This document shows positions 15,528 through 22,556 of a stretch of DNA of 23,630 nt, one piece after another (the first letter of the stretch is position 1; each line of letters begins with the position of its first letter). The translations under genes were made by a program, and so were the position numbers. Source of the DNA: a virus; IMG/VR virus record IMGVR_UViG_3300010391_000423, positions 1-23,630 of that record; one strand, given 5' to 3'. The notes beneath the pieces were generated by a model. It was not told where the DNA came from and made no database searches. It saw only the letters and a list, made by a program, of their open reading frames with translations.

Positions 15528-15904
15528 CCAAAGACCTCGTCCAGCTTCTTTTCAAACTCCGGCGCTGCGGCCTCGAAAGCCGAGGCCAGAAACGGACGCG
15601 GCGCCATCTTCGCTCCACCGAATTCGAGCACCGGCGCGTATTCCTGATTTGTCCCAACCACGGCAGTCAATCCGTCAATCTCTGTTTGTATCGAATTCAC
15701 CAGCACCCCCGTATCAATCGCCGGCGCTTCACCTGGCGCGCTGGCCTGGTGGGAGCCGTAGATGTGGCCGGATTTTGCCTCGGCCATCGAAATCTTGATT
15801 CGGGCTTCAATCCCGAAAGCCGTCTCGGCTACGATCTTTTCACCTCGCGAACGCAGTTGCTGCGTAAGTTGTGGGATATTTGATTGAAGCTGAAATTGAC
15901 TCAC
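15524..15904 (-). CDS. HK97 gp10-like neck / head-tail connector protein
   Basis: The 126-aa product has the typical features of the HK97 gp10 family: an N-terminal helix, then SAPGEAPAIDTGVLVNSI (about 55-72), VVGTNQEYAPVLEFGG (about 82-97) and MAPRPFLASAFEAAAPEF (about 100-117). Family members help join tail and head and are normally found between head-closure and tail-terminator genes. The start is GTG at 15904 with no clear ribosome binding site; no ATG exists in frame nearby. Its stop overlaps the tail terminator start by four bases. It should follow the head-closure gene at 22188 directly, but a block of about 5.7 kb lies between them. Confidence 0.88.
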   Translation of the reverse strand: MSQFQLQSNIPQLTQQLRSRGEKIVAETAFGIEARIKISMAEAKSGHIYGSHQASAPGEAPAIDTGVLVNSIQTEIDGLTAVVGTNQEYAPVLEFGGAKMAPRPFLASAFEAAAPEFEKKLDEVFG

Positions 15905-15949
15905 GGGCTGAGATTATCAGGCAAGAAAAATAATTATTGTGAGTGGGGC

Positions 15950-16303
15950 TCAAGCCAGCCCGCGCTGAATACGAATCGTCAGAAAAGCCGCCTCGCCCGC
16001 ATCACGCGGAAAAGTCACCTGATCGCCCGCCGGATTAATGCAGATGAACTCGGCCAGATAGATGTTAGGTGTATCTACATCCTCGGCAGCCCAGGCGTAG
16101 GTCACAAGGCCGGGATTGGCTTCCTGATCGGGATCAATCGTTGCCAGCGCGTCGACTGTAGGCTCGTCAATCGAGCCCTTGCGTTTCATCACCAGCTTCA
16201 CCTCTGCCCATGCGCTTAAATCAATCGGCCCATCGCTATCGCTCAAAACGACGCGCAGGGGCACGCCAGTATCACCTTGCTTCAGAAAGAATTCAGTGCT
16301 CAT
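15950..16303 (-). CDS. Small protein resembling the BppU N-terminal domain, 117 aa
   Basis: The opening EFFLKQGDTGVPLRVVLSD, followed by GPIDLSAWAEVKLVMKRKG, a pro-strand linker and NIYLAEFICINPAGDQVTFP, follows the pattern of the phage baseplate upper protein N-terminal fold (BppU_N) and similar stand-alone phage proteins. In those, a beta-sandwich links receptor-binding parts to the virion. Here it is a single domain with no receptor-binding extension. It overlaps the repeat-protein gene by 11 bases (ATGAGCACTGA), with GGTAGG upstream as ribosome binding site, so the two are coupled and their products may interact. A 45-base gap separates it from the neck gene that follows. Confidence 0.7.
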   Translation of the reverse strand: MSTEFFLKQGDTGVPLRVVLSDSDGPIDLSAWAEVKLVMKRKGSIDEPTVDALATIDPDQEANPGLVTYAWAAEDVDTPNIYLAEFICINPAGDQVTFPRDAGEAAFLTIRIQRGLA

Positions 16304-17951
16304 AAAAACCTACCTGCGTTCGTCCTGTGTCGAGTGGTTGCGCGGCTGCGCGTAGTGGCATCGCAAGGGCGATGTCGTCTTCAGTAAGTACCGTCACAGC
16401 AGCCTGCGATTCCGTCATATCAGCCAGACCGCGCGCGTTGTCAATGTCGATCTGTAAAAGCTCAAAAATCTGATCGGCGAACAGGAAGCGCCAAAGGGCT
16501 GTCAGCGGGAAACTGAAATTAAAGTTTCCCGCTTCAGCCGCCAGTACGAACGAGCTCGATAGTACGGCATCCTGCCCGATAAGTGCGAAGTTGCCCGTGT
16601 CCACCACCACAGCGCGGGTGCGCGCAAGGTCTACCACCTGCCCCGTGAGCGTAAAAACGCCGTTCGACGCAGATAGATTTGCTACGCGCAGCAATCCCGC
16701 CGTTTGGCCGTTGAGCGCAAACGCAGCGACAAACGCAGGCATATTCCGAGTGCGCAGGAAGTCTGCGGCCTGGCCGTTGAGCGCGAACGATCCAGCAGCG
16801 CAGACCAGTGTGCGCGTCAGACTCAGACCAACATCCTGTCCGGCGAGAGTGAATGCGCCAGCCGTGACTGCCAGGGTAACGTTAAATGTTATTGATTGTC
16901 CGGTAAGCGCGAATGCACTCGCATCCACAGGCATCGTGAGCGCAAATGTCGCTGCCTGTCCCGCAAGGGTGAAGCTCGCCGCATTCGCTGCCATCGTGAC
17001 ACTACCCGACGACTGCGTGAGCGTGACATCTGCGCCGATGAGCAGAAACGCGGCGACGTTCGCGAGCATTGTGACAGCGAACGTCAGATTCTGACCTACA
17101 AGCAAAAAAGACGCCTGATCGGTAATGACGGCGCGCGTGAGAATGAAACTTGCTGCCTGTCCCGCAAGGATGAAGCTCGCCGCATTCGCTGGCAGCCTCA
17201 CATCAAACGTGACCACGGTGCCGGTGAGGACGAAGCTTGTTGAATCCGCCGTCAACAATACGGCGTGTCTAAGTGCGGTGTCGTTGCCGATGAGGGTAAA
17301 GACTTCGGCAACGATGGGTAAGCTGATGTCAAACGTCGCGTCTTGACCGGCAATGGCGAGGCTTGCCACGTCAGCAAGTATTGAAACGTTGAATGCCGCT
17401 GCCTGGCCAGTGAAAGTGAACGGGTCAACAGCACAGGCCAGCGCGCGTGTTGCCGTGAGTGCGTCATCGTTGCCGGTCAACGCGAAGGCTTCAACAGCGG
17501 CAAGCATTGTGACTTTCAGAGTCGTATCAATGCCCGTTTCAGTGAAGCTCGCAACGGCAGCGGGCATCGTCAGTGCAAAGGTCGAAGCCACGCCGTCCAG
17601 CGTGAAACTCTCACTGGCGGTAGGTAGCTTAACGTCCAGGTTTGGCGTGATGCCGGACAGCATAAAGCTGGCGGCAGAGCAGGCTAGTGTGATGGAAAAG
17701 CTGGCCGCCACGCCGGTGAGCGTAAAGCTTACGACCGCTGCTGGTATGGCAACCTTGAGCGTTACGTCAATCCCGGTCTCGGTGTAGCTCGCGGTGTCGG
17801 CTGTGAGCTTGCGTGCGGCCATCACGCCCGAAGCCACGCCGTCCAACGCGAACGTAGCGACCGTAGCAGAGATTGTGCCACCCGCCTGTACCTGGATGAG
17901 CAGATGGCGACCTTGAGCTTGCCAATATGAGGGTTGCCGAAAGACGCCCAC
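16293..17951 (-). CDS. Tandem short-repeat phage protein, 552 aa (about 21 repeats)
   Basis: Residues about 25-480 consist of about 21 imperfect repeats, each 19-25 residues long. The core of each is roughly A-A-x-F-x-L-x-G-x-x-A-x-F-x-(L/V)-T, as in AASFTLAGQAATFALTMPV. Similar F-x-L-T-G-Q-x-x-x-L repeats occur in minor structural proteins of other phages. Alternating hydrophobic residues suggest a stacked beta-solenoid. A different C-terminal domain of about 75 residues follows (ALWRFLFADQIFELLQID, then acidic VLTEDDIALAMP, then QPLDTGRTQVGFYEH). The start is a GTG with GGAG eight bases upstream. The stop overlaps the next gene by 11 bases. No signal peptide is present, so the protein is probably virion-associated. 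Confidence 0.75.
   Translation of the reverse strand: MGVFRQPSYWQAQGRHLLIQVQAGGTISATVATFALDGVASGVMAARKLTADTASYTETGIDVTLKVAIPAAVVSFTLTGVAASFSITLACSAASFMLSGITPNLDVKLPTASESFTLDGVASTFALTMPAAVASFTETGIDTTLKVTMLAAVEAFALTGNDDALTATRALACAVDPFTFTGQAAAFNVSILADVASLAIAGQDATFDISLPIVAEVFTLIGNDTALRHAVLLTADSTSFVLTGTVVTFDVRLPANAASFILAGQAASFILTRAVITDQASFLLVGQNLTFAVTMLANVAAFLLIGADVTLTQSSGSVTMAANAASFTLAGQAATFALTMPVDASAFALTGQSITFNVTLAVTAGAFTLAGQDVGLSLTRTLVCAAGSFALNGQAADFLRTRNMPAFVAAFALNGQTAGLLRVANLSASNGVFTLTGQVVDLARTRAVVVDTGNFALIGQDAVLSSSFVLAAEAGNFNFSFPLTALWRFLFADQIFELLQIDIDNARGLADMTESQAAVTVLTEDDIALAMPLRAAAQPLDTGRTQVGFYEH
16520..17880 (-). repeat. Degenerate tandem repeat array, period about 57-75 bases
   Basis: This is the DNA underlying the short-repeat protein. 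Copies are diverged at the nucleotide level but keep phrases such as TTTGCGCTGACC- or CTTGCGGGACA-like segments around the conserved F-x-L-x-G codons. Two stretches near 16960-16985 and 17150-17180 (plus strand tgcctgtcccgcaa, aagctcgccgcattcgctg) are nearly identical, which suggests recent unequal recombination between copies. Confidence 0.75.
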
Positions 17952-17982
17952 GCGCTTGTCTCCGTTTTAAGTAATCAAGCCA

Positions 17983-18486
17983 CTATACAAGTTCCTCGTA
18001 GACGAGGGTTAGGTCCCAACCAGCGGTGTTACTCGGCGCAGTAGCAAAGCGCGCAACCCACACTGTGGCAGGCGGTACAATGATTCGCTCCTCTGGCACT
18101 GGTAGATACAAATAGCCATTAAGTTGATTCGGAGCCATCGCGAAGTGATTGGTATAAGTCCCGCCTGAATCCGCGCTTGAGTTGATACCAATACGCGCCG
18201 CGCCACCAACAGGCGCAGTATTGCCCACAAGAGCAGAAGCCGGGCCACCGAGCACTGCATTGACCGGGGTAACGCTACTCATCGTGTAAGTGCCTGCTGT
18301 GTCACGCGTCGAAAAAACCAGCCGAACTTGGGCGCTGGTCGTTGACCCGCTTTGCGTGGCTTCAACGCGCAGGAGCTTGATTATCCCACCCGCTGTCACA
18401 CCATCAGCCGCCGTGCGAAAGGCAATCAGGCCGCTGCCGGTGCCAAGCGTGCCATTTTCAAGATGTGCCGTATAAACTCTTCCCAT
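17983..18486 (-). CDS. Small beta-sandwich phage structural protein, 167 aa
   Basis: The product is Gly/Ala/Thr-rich with regular beta strands and no cysteines or signal peptide. The opening MGRVYTAHLENGTLG, the central VEATQSGSTTSAQVRLVFSTRD and the ending PATVWVARFATAPSNTAGWD resemble small conserved phage proteins that accompany minor structural genes; I know no specific function. AGGAG, overlapping the upstream stop, serves as ribosome binding site for the ATG at 18486. It lies in the accessory cassette between two large beta-rich proteins, so it may be a partner or decoration subunit. Confidence 0.7.
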   Translation of the reverse strand: MGRVYTAHLENGTLGTGSGLIAFRTAADGVTAGGIIKLLRVEATQSGSTTSAQVRLVFSTRDTAGTYTMSSVTPVNAVLGGPASALVGNTAPVGGAARIGINSSADSGGTYTNHFAMAPNQLNGYLYLPVPEERIIVPPATVWVARFATAPSNTAGWDLTLVYEELV

Positions 18487-18497
18487 AATTCACTCTC

Positions 18498-20162
18498 CTA
18501 TTGTGGCAGCACGTGCAGGTGCGCCAACTGACGCAGCCGGTCAAATAAGGGCGCAACTACAACCTGCACCAGTATCCTGCTCGCGTATAAATCGTTGTTG
18601 TTCGTTGTGGCGATCACGTCAATCTCGTACGCGCTGTCGGGCAGCGTGAGCGTCGAGCGCCCCGCGTTGTCTGGGTTAGTGACGGTTGAGCCGGTAACAT
18701 CAACTGGCGTGCTGTTAGGGTTGTACTGAAGCTTAGCGTCAGATGTTGCTCCGTTGGCGGCTTCAAGCTGGTGCGCATAGGTGTTTATGACGCCACGCCA
18801 TTCAGCCGGGTCAAAGTAAGTGTCGGAGTTCTGCAAAGCCGTGCCTGCGGCGAGCAGGGTGTTGGCGATGAGGCATTGGGGTTCGAGCTTTGAGATGCCT
18901 GGCTGACCTAGCATCTCAAAGTAAATGTCACCGCTATTGGGTAACGCAACCCAGGTATTGTTATCGCGCGACCACGGCACGCTATTGGGGTAGACAGAGA
19001 TGAATCCGGTGTGACCTTCGACGGAGTATACGTTCGTCACATCATACCCCCCTGTTCGCGTGAATCGCAGATAATAGGTAGTCCCTGGCGTCAGCGGTAG
19101 ACTATTACTGAAGGTCAGCGTATAAGTCGCAAACGATGAGGTCAAAGAAGTGCCCCCAATAGTGGCGGACGCGAGCGGACTGCTCGACGTTAGGTCGTTC
19201 ACGATGTCTACATTAACTGTGTCAATTGGAAATCCCGACTTCTTCAGGCCGACCTTTACACCGGTTATATTTCCGGCTTGAGCTACAGTGAATTCTTGCG
19301 CACAGGCTTGTTGATTTTGTCCGCTGGTTGCTGTTCCACCAGCGATAGAGCCAACCGCAGTGCCGTCTCTGTAGTAGTTCACCGCGTCGGTCTGCAGGAT
19401 AATCAGCTTGGCGTTGTAGATGGTTCCGGTATTCTTCGTCGAGGTGGTCTTTACTGCCACTCTATAGTTACGTCCCGAAATGAGCGTGATATAGTTACCA
19501 ATTAGATTGCGTGTCCTTGTTGCGGTTGTGGCCGTGACAGTCAGAGCAACGCCAGTGTCCGCCCACCCGGTGAAGCCGTCGCCCGTGCCATCGGCAACTT
19601 GAAGGCTGTAGGTCATCGTATTCTTTGTTGAATCCGACTTGCCTGTTACTTCTAGGTATACAAGTAGCGTGCCGTTCCTGTTCGCTGAATCGAAGTAAAA
19701 ATATTTAGGGCGGGTAAGCGCGCTGGCAGTTGTAGCGGTGAAGGTCTGCGTGTCTCCCAATTCGATTTGCGTTTCAGTCCGAGTGAGCGCAGTGCTATTT
19801 TGAATAATAACAATCCGCGCGGCTTTTACATTCTTCGTCGCCCCGACCGCCGCATCAATAAATACCACGTACTCAGTTGCCCCGTCAGGCGGCGCGAATG
19901 AAGCTGAACGAATGCGCGTGTAGGCGGTTGTGAGCAGAGGGATAGTGCAAGTGGCATCGTCCGTTGACGTACCCTTGCGTCGTAATGTGACGTTGCTGGT
20001 GAGCGAAAGCGAAGTATCGGCTACGATCTCAAAGTAACAAGTGATCGTTCCGCTATATTGCGCCGTATCTAGCCGGACTATCTCGTTGGACGTAGCCGAA
20101 GCTCCGCTGGCCGCGCTGAGCACGGCAGTCAGGATATTTATTTCTTGGCGAATCGTCGACAT
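18498..20162 (-). CDS. Large beta-rich surface-type structural protein, 554 aa
   Basis: Almost the whole protein alternates Thr/Ser/Val-rich strands, typical of phage decoration or fibre-like proteins. Residues about 275-430 look like a jelly-roll carbohydrate-binding module: CAQEFTVAQAGNITGVKVGL, then an Asp/Asn-containing strand VDIVNDLTSSSPLASATI, the segment SFATYTLTFSNSLPLTPGTT, and a terminal GDIYFEMLG strand. That arrangement is common in bacterial choice-of-anchor/DUF4082-like modules. The rest (YEIDVIATTNNNDLYASRIL near the C-terminus) resembles conserved phage particle proteins. The ATG follows the TAA of the methyltransferase-glycosyltransferase gene with no gap. Proximity to that enzyme makes it a candidate target for glycosylation or methylation, which is inference only. 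Confidence 0.75.
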   Translation of the reverse strand: MSTIRQEINILTAVLSAASGASATSNEIVRLDTAQYSGTITCYFEIVADTSLSLTSNVTLRRKGTSTDDATCTIPLLTTAYTRIRSASFAPPDGATEYVVFIDAAVGATKNVKAARIVIIQNSTALTRTETQIELGDTQTFTATTASALTRPKYFYFDSANRNGTLLVYLEVTGKSDSTKNTMTYSLQVADGTGDGFTGWADTGVALTVTATTATRTRNLIGNYITLISGRNYRVAVKTTSTKNTGTIYNAKLIILQTDAVNYYRDGTAVGSIAGGTATSGQNQQACAQEFTVAQAGNITGVKVGLKKSGFPIDTVNVDIVNDLTSSSPLASATIGGTSLTSSFATYTLTFSNSLPLTPGTTYYLRFTRTGGYDVTNVYSVEGHTGFISVYPNSVPWSRDNNTWVALPNSGDIYFEMLGQPGISKLEPQCLIANTLLAAGTALQNSDTYFDPAEWRGVINTYAHQLEAANGATSDAKLQYNPNSTPVDVTGSTVTNPDNAGRSTLTLPDSAYEIDVIATTNNNDLYASRILVQVVVAPLFDRLRQLAHLHVLPQ

Positions 20163-21203
20163 TTAGTTATTCAAATGCTCAATCTTTAACATTCCCCACA
20201 GTTCAACTACGGGCAACCTGCGCGGTTGTACTTCGTTGCGCCAATACCAGCCATCACAAGTTGTTTCTGCAGGAGCCTGCGCGAATGACGTTTGCTCCAT
20301 CAGTAATCGGCTAAATAGAGAGCAGCCAAAGCCGCTCATTCCCTGCTCTGGGTTCGTCCGGTCGGGATAGTTATGGCTTGTCCAGCAGGCTTGCTGACCG
20401 TGCTTGAGTAGTACGCGAATCGTCTCAGGCGGCGCAATAACATCACTCTCTAAGTTCAGCCAATACGTCGCATCGCTCGCCAAAAACTCTTGCCTGATGC
20501 GCTCCATTGACAACGCAATACGCCGATTCATCGGCTCACGCTGAAGTTCAATGCGAATCATCGACACGCGCTCGCACCAGCGTTCGTAGAACTCCGGCGT
20601 ATCTGAGTTGTCCACAAGTAACATACGCTTGTTCGGCCAGTCGAGGTTGTCAACCGCATCAAGCCAGCGTTGCATTGCATACTCTTTGCATGAGTAATTC
20701 GCACAAGCAATCAATATCTGCGGCCCCTTCAAATGTTCATCCCACCAGGCGCGCGATTGCCAAGTGATATAGCGATACTCGTTATGCCATTCGGCCTCGC
20801 TGGAATCTACGTTGTGATCTTGAATCCGCCCAATGCGATGGCATTCAGCCACGGCGCGCTTTACGTCAGATTCCTGTTGATAGCCAAACAATCCTTGACT
20901 GTGGACGACATCAAAAAAGCCATCTTTGAAAGGCAATTCACGCACATCGCCGTAGATTACGAAGCCCGGCGCGCAGGTGTTCTCAAGCGCGTATTCGCTC
21001 ATCTCGCATCCCCAGGCATCGCAGCCTAGCTCGCGCAGGCACTTCACAAGGTAGCCGCAGCCTGTGCCACAATCCAAAATTCGACAGCGGCCATACTTGG
21101 TAATGAGGGATGCGCCCAAACCAGCACAATAGTCATGCCGGTGAACTGTGCCCCAAATAGCCTGGTAATAGTCTGGCCCGAATTGTGGTGGTTGATCGCT
21201 CAC
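20163..21203 (-). CDS. Fusion of class I SAM methyltransferase and GT-A-type glycosyltransferase
   Basis: The N-terminal half is a class I methyltransferase: motif I ILDCGTGCGYL (about 42-52), the acidic residue after strand 2 in GCEMSEYAL, and GDVRELPFKDGFFDVVHSQ as the motif II/III region (Methyltransf_11 style). After about residue 155 a second domain begins with PQILIACANYSC, followed by LLVDNSDTPEFYERW and ATYWLNLESDVIAPPE. This is the nucleotide-sugar-binding start and DXD-like metal site (ESD) of a GT-A fold, and CDGWYWR lies near the end. The GTG at 21203 is preferred because it overlaps the upstream TGA by four bases; a TTG at 21236 would add 11 residues. Substrate is unknown. Modification of virion or host surface glycan is inferred from the neighbours. 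Confidence 0.8.
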   Translation of the reverse strand: MSDQPPQFGPDYYQAIWGTVHRHDYCAGLGASLITKYGRCRILDCGTGCGYLVKCLRELGCDAWGCEMSEYALENTCAPGFVIYGDVRELPFKDGFFDVVHSQGLFGYQQESDVKRAVAECHRIGRIQDHNVDSSEAEWHNEYRYITWQSRAWWDEHLKGPQILIACANYSCKEYAMQRWLDAVDNLDWPNKRMLLVDNSDTPEFYERWCERVSMIRIELQREPMNRRIALSMERIRQEFLASDATYWLNLESDVIAPPETIRVLLKHGQQACWTSHNYPDRTNPEQGMSGFGCSLFSRLLMEQTSFAQAPAETTCDGWYWRNEVQPRRLPVVELWGMLKIEHLNN

Positions 21204-21595
21204 TGCGTCTCGATCGTCGTCGTCTTGAATGGGCAAACCGCCCCATTACATATTTCAGCAGTCACCGTCCAAATGGCAACGCAACTAGGCGTGAATTGCG
21301 TAGTGAACGTCGCGCTCGCCTTGCCGCTGAGCGTAACATCCGACACGATAAGCAACACCTGCTCAGTTGCCGTCCCGCCGCAATCAGCCGTGGCTCGCAT
21401 GATCACTGAAACGTGCTTGGTGCCGTTGCAATTGTTTGTAGCGATCGCGGTGACGGTCACTGATTGGCCCAGAGTGATCACGGCATTGTCAACCGCCACG
21501 CTTGGCGTCACACAAGGCGTTTTCAACACCACCGTGCCGTAGATACGATCTTGAGCGAAACCGATCGCGCCCAAAATGACGGCTAAAACCGCCAC
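21200..21595 (-). CDS. Secreted Cys-rich, Ig-like-type protein (131 aa as read; probably about 141 aa with its leader)
   Basis: The open frame begins with a GTG at 21595 that has no ribosome binding site and starts inside a hydrophobic signal-peptide core (VAVLAVILGAIGFAQ). The real start is probably the ATG at 21624, reached through the T8 tract. The predicted mature part (from about DRIYGT) is beta-rich with short strand-like repeats (SVAVDNAVITLGQSVTV) resembling bacterial Ig-like or fibronectin-like folds. It has six cysteines (TPC, NNCNG, ADCGG, PSCVA, ICNGAVC), enough for three disulfides, which fits an exported protein. No specific family is recognised. It directly follows a terminator and overlaps the next gene by four bases. 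Export from the cell is odd for a virion component, so a moron role at the host surface is plausible. Confidence 0.7.
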   Translation of the reverse strand: MAVLAVILGAIGFAQDRIYGTVVLKTPCVTPSVAVDNAVITLGQSVTVTAIATNNCNGTKHVSVIMRATADCGGTATEQVLLIVSDVTLSGKASATFTTQFTPSCVAIWTVTAEICNGAVCPFKTTTIETQ

Positions 21596-21636
21596 AGCAA
21601 AAAAAATGCGACTGTCTTTCTCATATTTTTCCTCTC
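21596..21636 (-). other. Ribosome binding site and out-of-frame signal-peptide start with a T8 tract
   Basis: A strong ribosome binding site (GAGAGG, 21636-21631) lies six bases before an ATG at 21624. That frame reads MRKTVAFF and then hits a run of eight T (21606-21599), after which it stops at TAG. Moving one base back at the T run joins it to the frame of the downstream gene and gives MRKTVAFFLAVAVLAVILG followed by AIGFAQ, a textbook Sec signal peptide with a positive n-region, hydrophobic core and A-x-A-like cleavage site. In the upper frame the codons are TTT TTT TTG, so T TTT TTG forms a canonical X XXY YYZ slippery heptamer. Options are programmed slippage, on/off variation of the tract, or a base-count error. 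Confidence 0.7.
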
Positions 21637-21647
21637 AAAGTTGTCCA

Positions 21648-21689
21648 ACAAAAAAGGCAGCGATGGCCTTCTCGCCTACACGCTGCCTT
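21648..21689 (-). terminator. Rho-independent terminator after the 153-aa structural gene
   Basis: On the minus strand a nine-base perfect stem (AAGGCAGCG at 21689-21681 pairing with CGCTGCCTT at 21662-21654) encloses an 18-base loop that can itself pair GGC with GCC. The stem is followed by a run of six T (including the stem's last bases) and then GTTG. It lies just downstream of the 153-aa gene and 24 bases before the start codon of the secreted-protein reading frame, separating the neck genes from the accessory cassette. Confidence 0.85.
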
Positions 21690-21712
21690 GAGTGAAAATC
21701 GTCGCGTCAATC

Positions 21713-22174
21713 TCACGCTAGCGTCAACACGCCTGCCGAACCATCAAAGTCCACCGTGAAGGTCTCACCCGTATTGATCGAAATTGACGAGCCATAATCG
21801 TACCAGCCAATCAATGGACGTGTAGAGGCCGCACCCGCTGTCGCATTGTAGAGCACGACGTAACGGAACGGCCCGAAGCTGCCACCGGACGCCGTGAATA
21901 CCACGTCCGCCAAAACCAGCTTATACGTACCTGAAGTTTGTGCTGAGCTTGATTGCGTGGCCGTTGCACCACCCGCGCTGTAACCATTCTGCGCCGTGAT
22001 CTCCACCGCATTCGAGGTTGCTTCCAAGCGTACGTCAACACTGGTGTCAAACTGAATGTCGGCAGCGTTCGGCGAAGTATTAAAGAGCGCGACTTTGAGT
22101 GTGTCTGTACCCAGATTATGGATTTTTTCAGCCACGTCTTCGACAAATTGATTGAACTTATTGAAACTTGCCAT
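21713..22174 (-). CDS. Conserved phage structural protein, 153 aa
   Basis: The sequence belongs to a recurrent phage/prophage protein type that I recognise by its opening (FNKFNQFVEDVAEKIHNLG), its LKVALFNTSP strand, the central NGYSAGG and TSGTYKLVLADVVFTASGGS segments, and the ending IGWYDYGSSI followed by TFTVDFD. Members are beta-rich structural proteins found in head or tail regions; the exact location in the virion is not known to me. A clear CGGAGA ribosome binding site lies about seven bases before the ATG, in a 13-base gap after the head-closure gene. A rho-independent terminator follows 24 bases after the stop, so this gene ends a transcriptional unit. Confidence 0.8.
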   Translation of the reverse strand: MASFNKFNQFVEDVAEKIHNLGTDTLKVALFNTSPNAADIQFDTSVDVRLEATSNAVEITAQNGYSAGGATATQSSSAQTSGTYKLVLADVVFTASGGSFGPFRYVVLYNATAGAASTRPLIGWYDYGSSISINTGETFTVDFDGSAGVLTLA

Positions 22175-22187
22175 TTTGCTTTCTCCG

Positions 22188-22556
22188 TTAAATGCCCCGA
22201 ACTAAAAATCTGTCGGCCATTTGATAAGAGCGCGTGCCTGCGTCGGTCACTACTGCGTAAGTCGCGCTGCCAATCACCAGCCTGTCAGTGGTCACAACAC
22301 CGGTGCCAAGCGGCAGAGCAATCAGAAAGGCTTCACTTGCTTTAATTCCGGCGGCTACGATTTGTTTTTCATAGCGCGGATTATTGCCAACGAAAACCAG
22401 CCGGCATTTCGTGCGCGCGCGTTGCGTTGTCCAGCTTTCGATTTTCCCGCCCTCGCCGTCGGAAGCGAGCAAGCGGCTGTAAACAAGCGCGACATCCGGC
22501 ATTGCGTCCTCGTTCGCCGCGCGAACTTTTTGAATTATCGAAGCTGGGATATTCAT
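22188..22556 (-). CDS. Head closure / head-tail joining protein (SPP1 gp16-like)
   Basis: The 122-aa product is a small beta-rich protein with the layout of phage head-closure proteins: an N-terminal helix, then SRLLASDGEGGKIESW (about 27-42), which corresponds to the start of the beta-barrel in this family, followed by alternating strands and the C-terminal DRLVIGSATYAVVTDAG segment. Such proteins seal the connector after DNA packaging and provide the docking surface for the tail. The start is coupled to the adaptor gene by ATGA. Length and position immediately after the DnaT-like adaptor fit the usual neck order. The family call rests on pattern and synteny, since sequence conservation in this family is weak. 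Confidence 0.75.
   Translation of the reverse strand: MNIPASIIQKVRAANEDAMPDVALVYSRLLASDGEGGKIESWTTQRARTKCRLVFVGNNPRYEKQIVAAGIKASEAFLIALPLGTGVVTTDRLVIGSATYAVVTDAGTRSYQMADRFLVRGI

Noticed and set aside
16591-17787. Several plus-strand open frames opposite the short-repeat gene
   Set aside because: They mirror the repeat period and are antisense shadows of the Ala/Thr-rich repeats; their order and direction do not fit the operon.
21203-21236. TTG start at 21236 for the methyltransferase-glycosyltransferase gene
   Set aside because: TTG is rare, the added residues are an Asp run with no similarity to the domain, and GTG at 21203 gives the four-base overlap used repeatedly in this operon.
21695-21705. 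TTGACG on the minus strand downstream of the 153-aa gene as a -35 box
   Set aside because: No -10-like hexamer lies 15-19 bases downstream, and the following sequence is the terminator stem.
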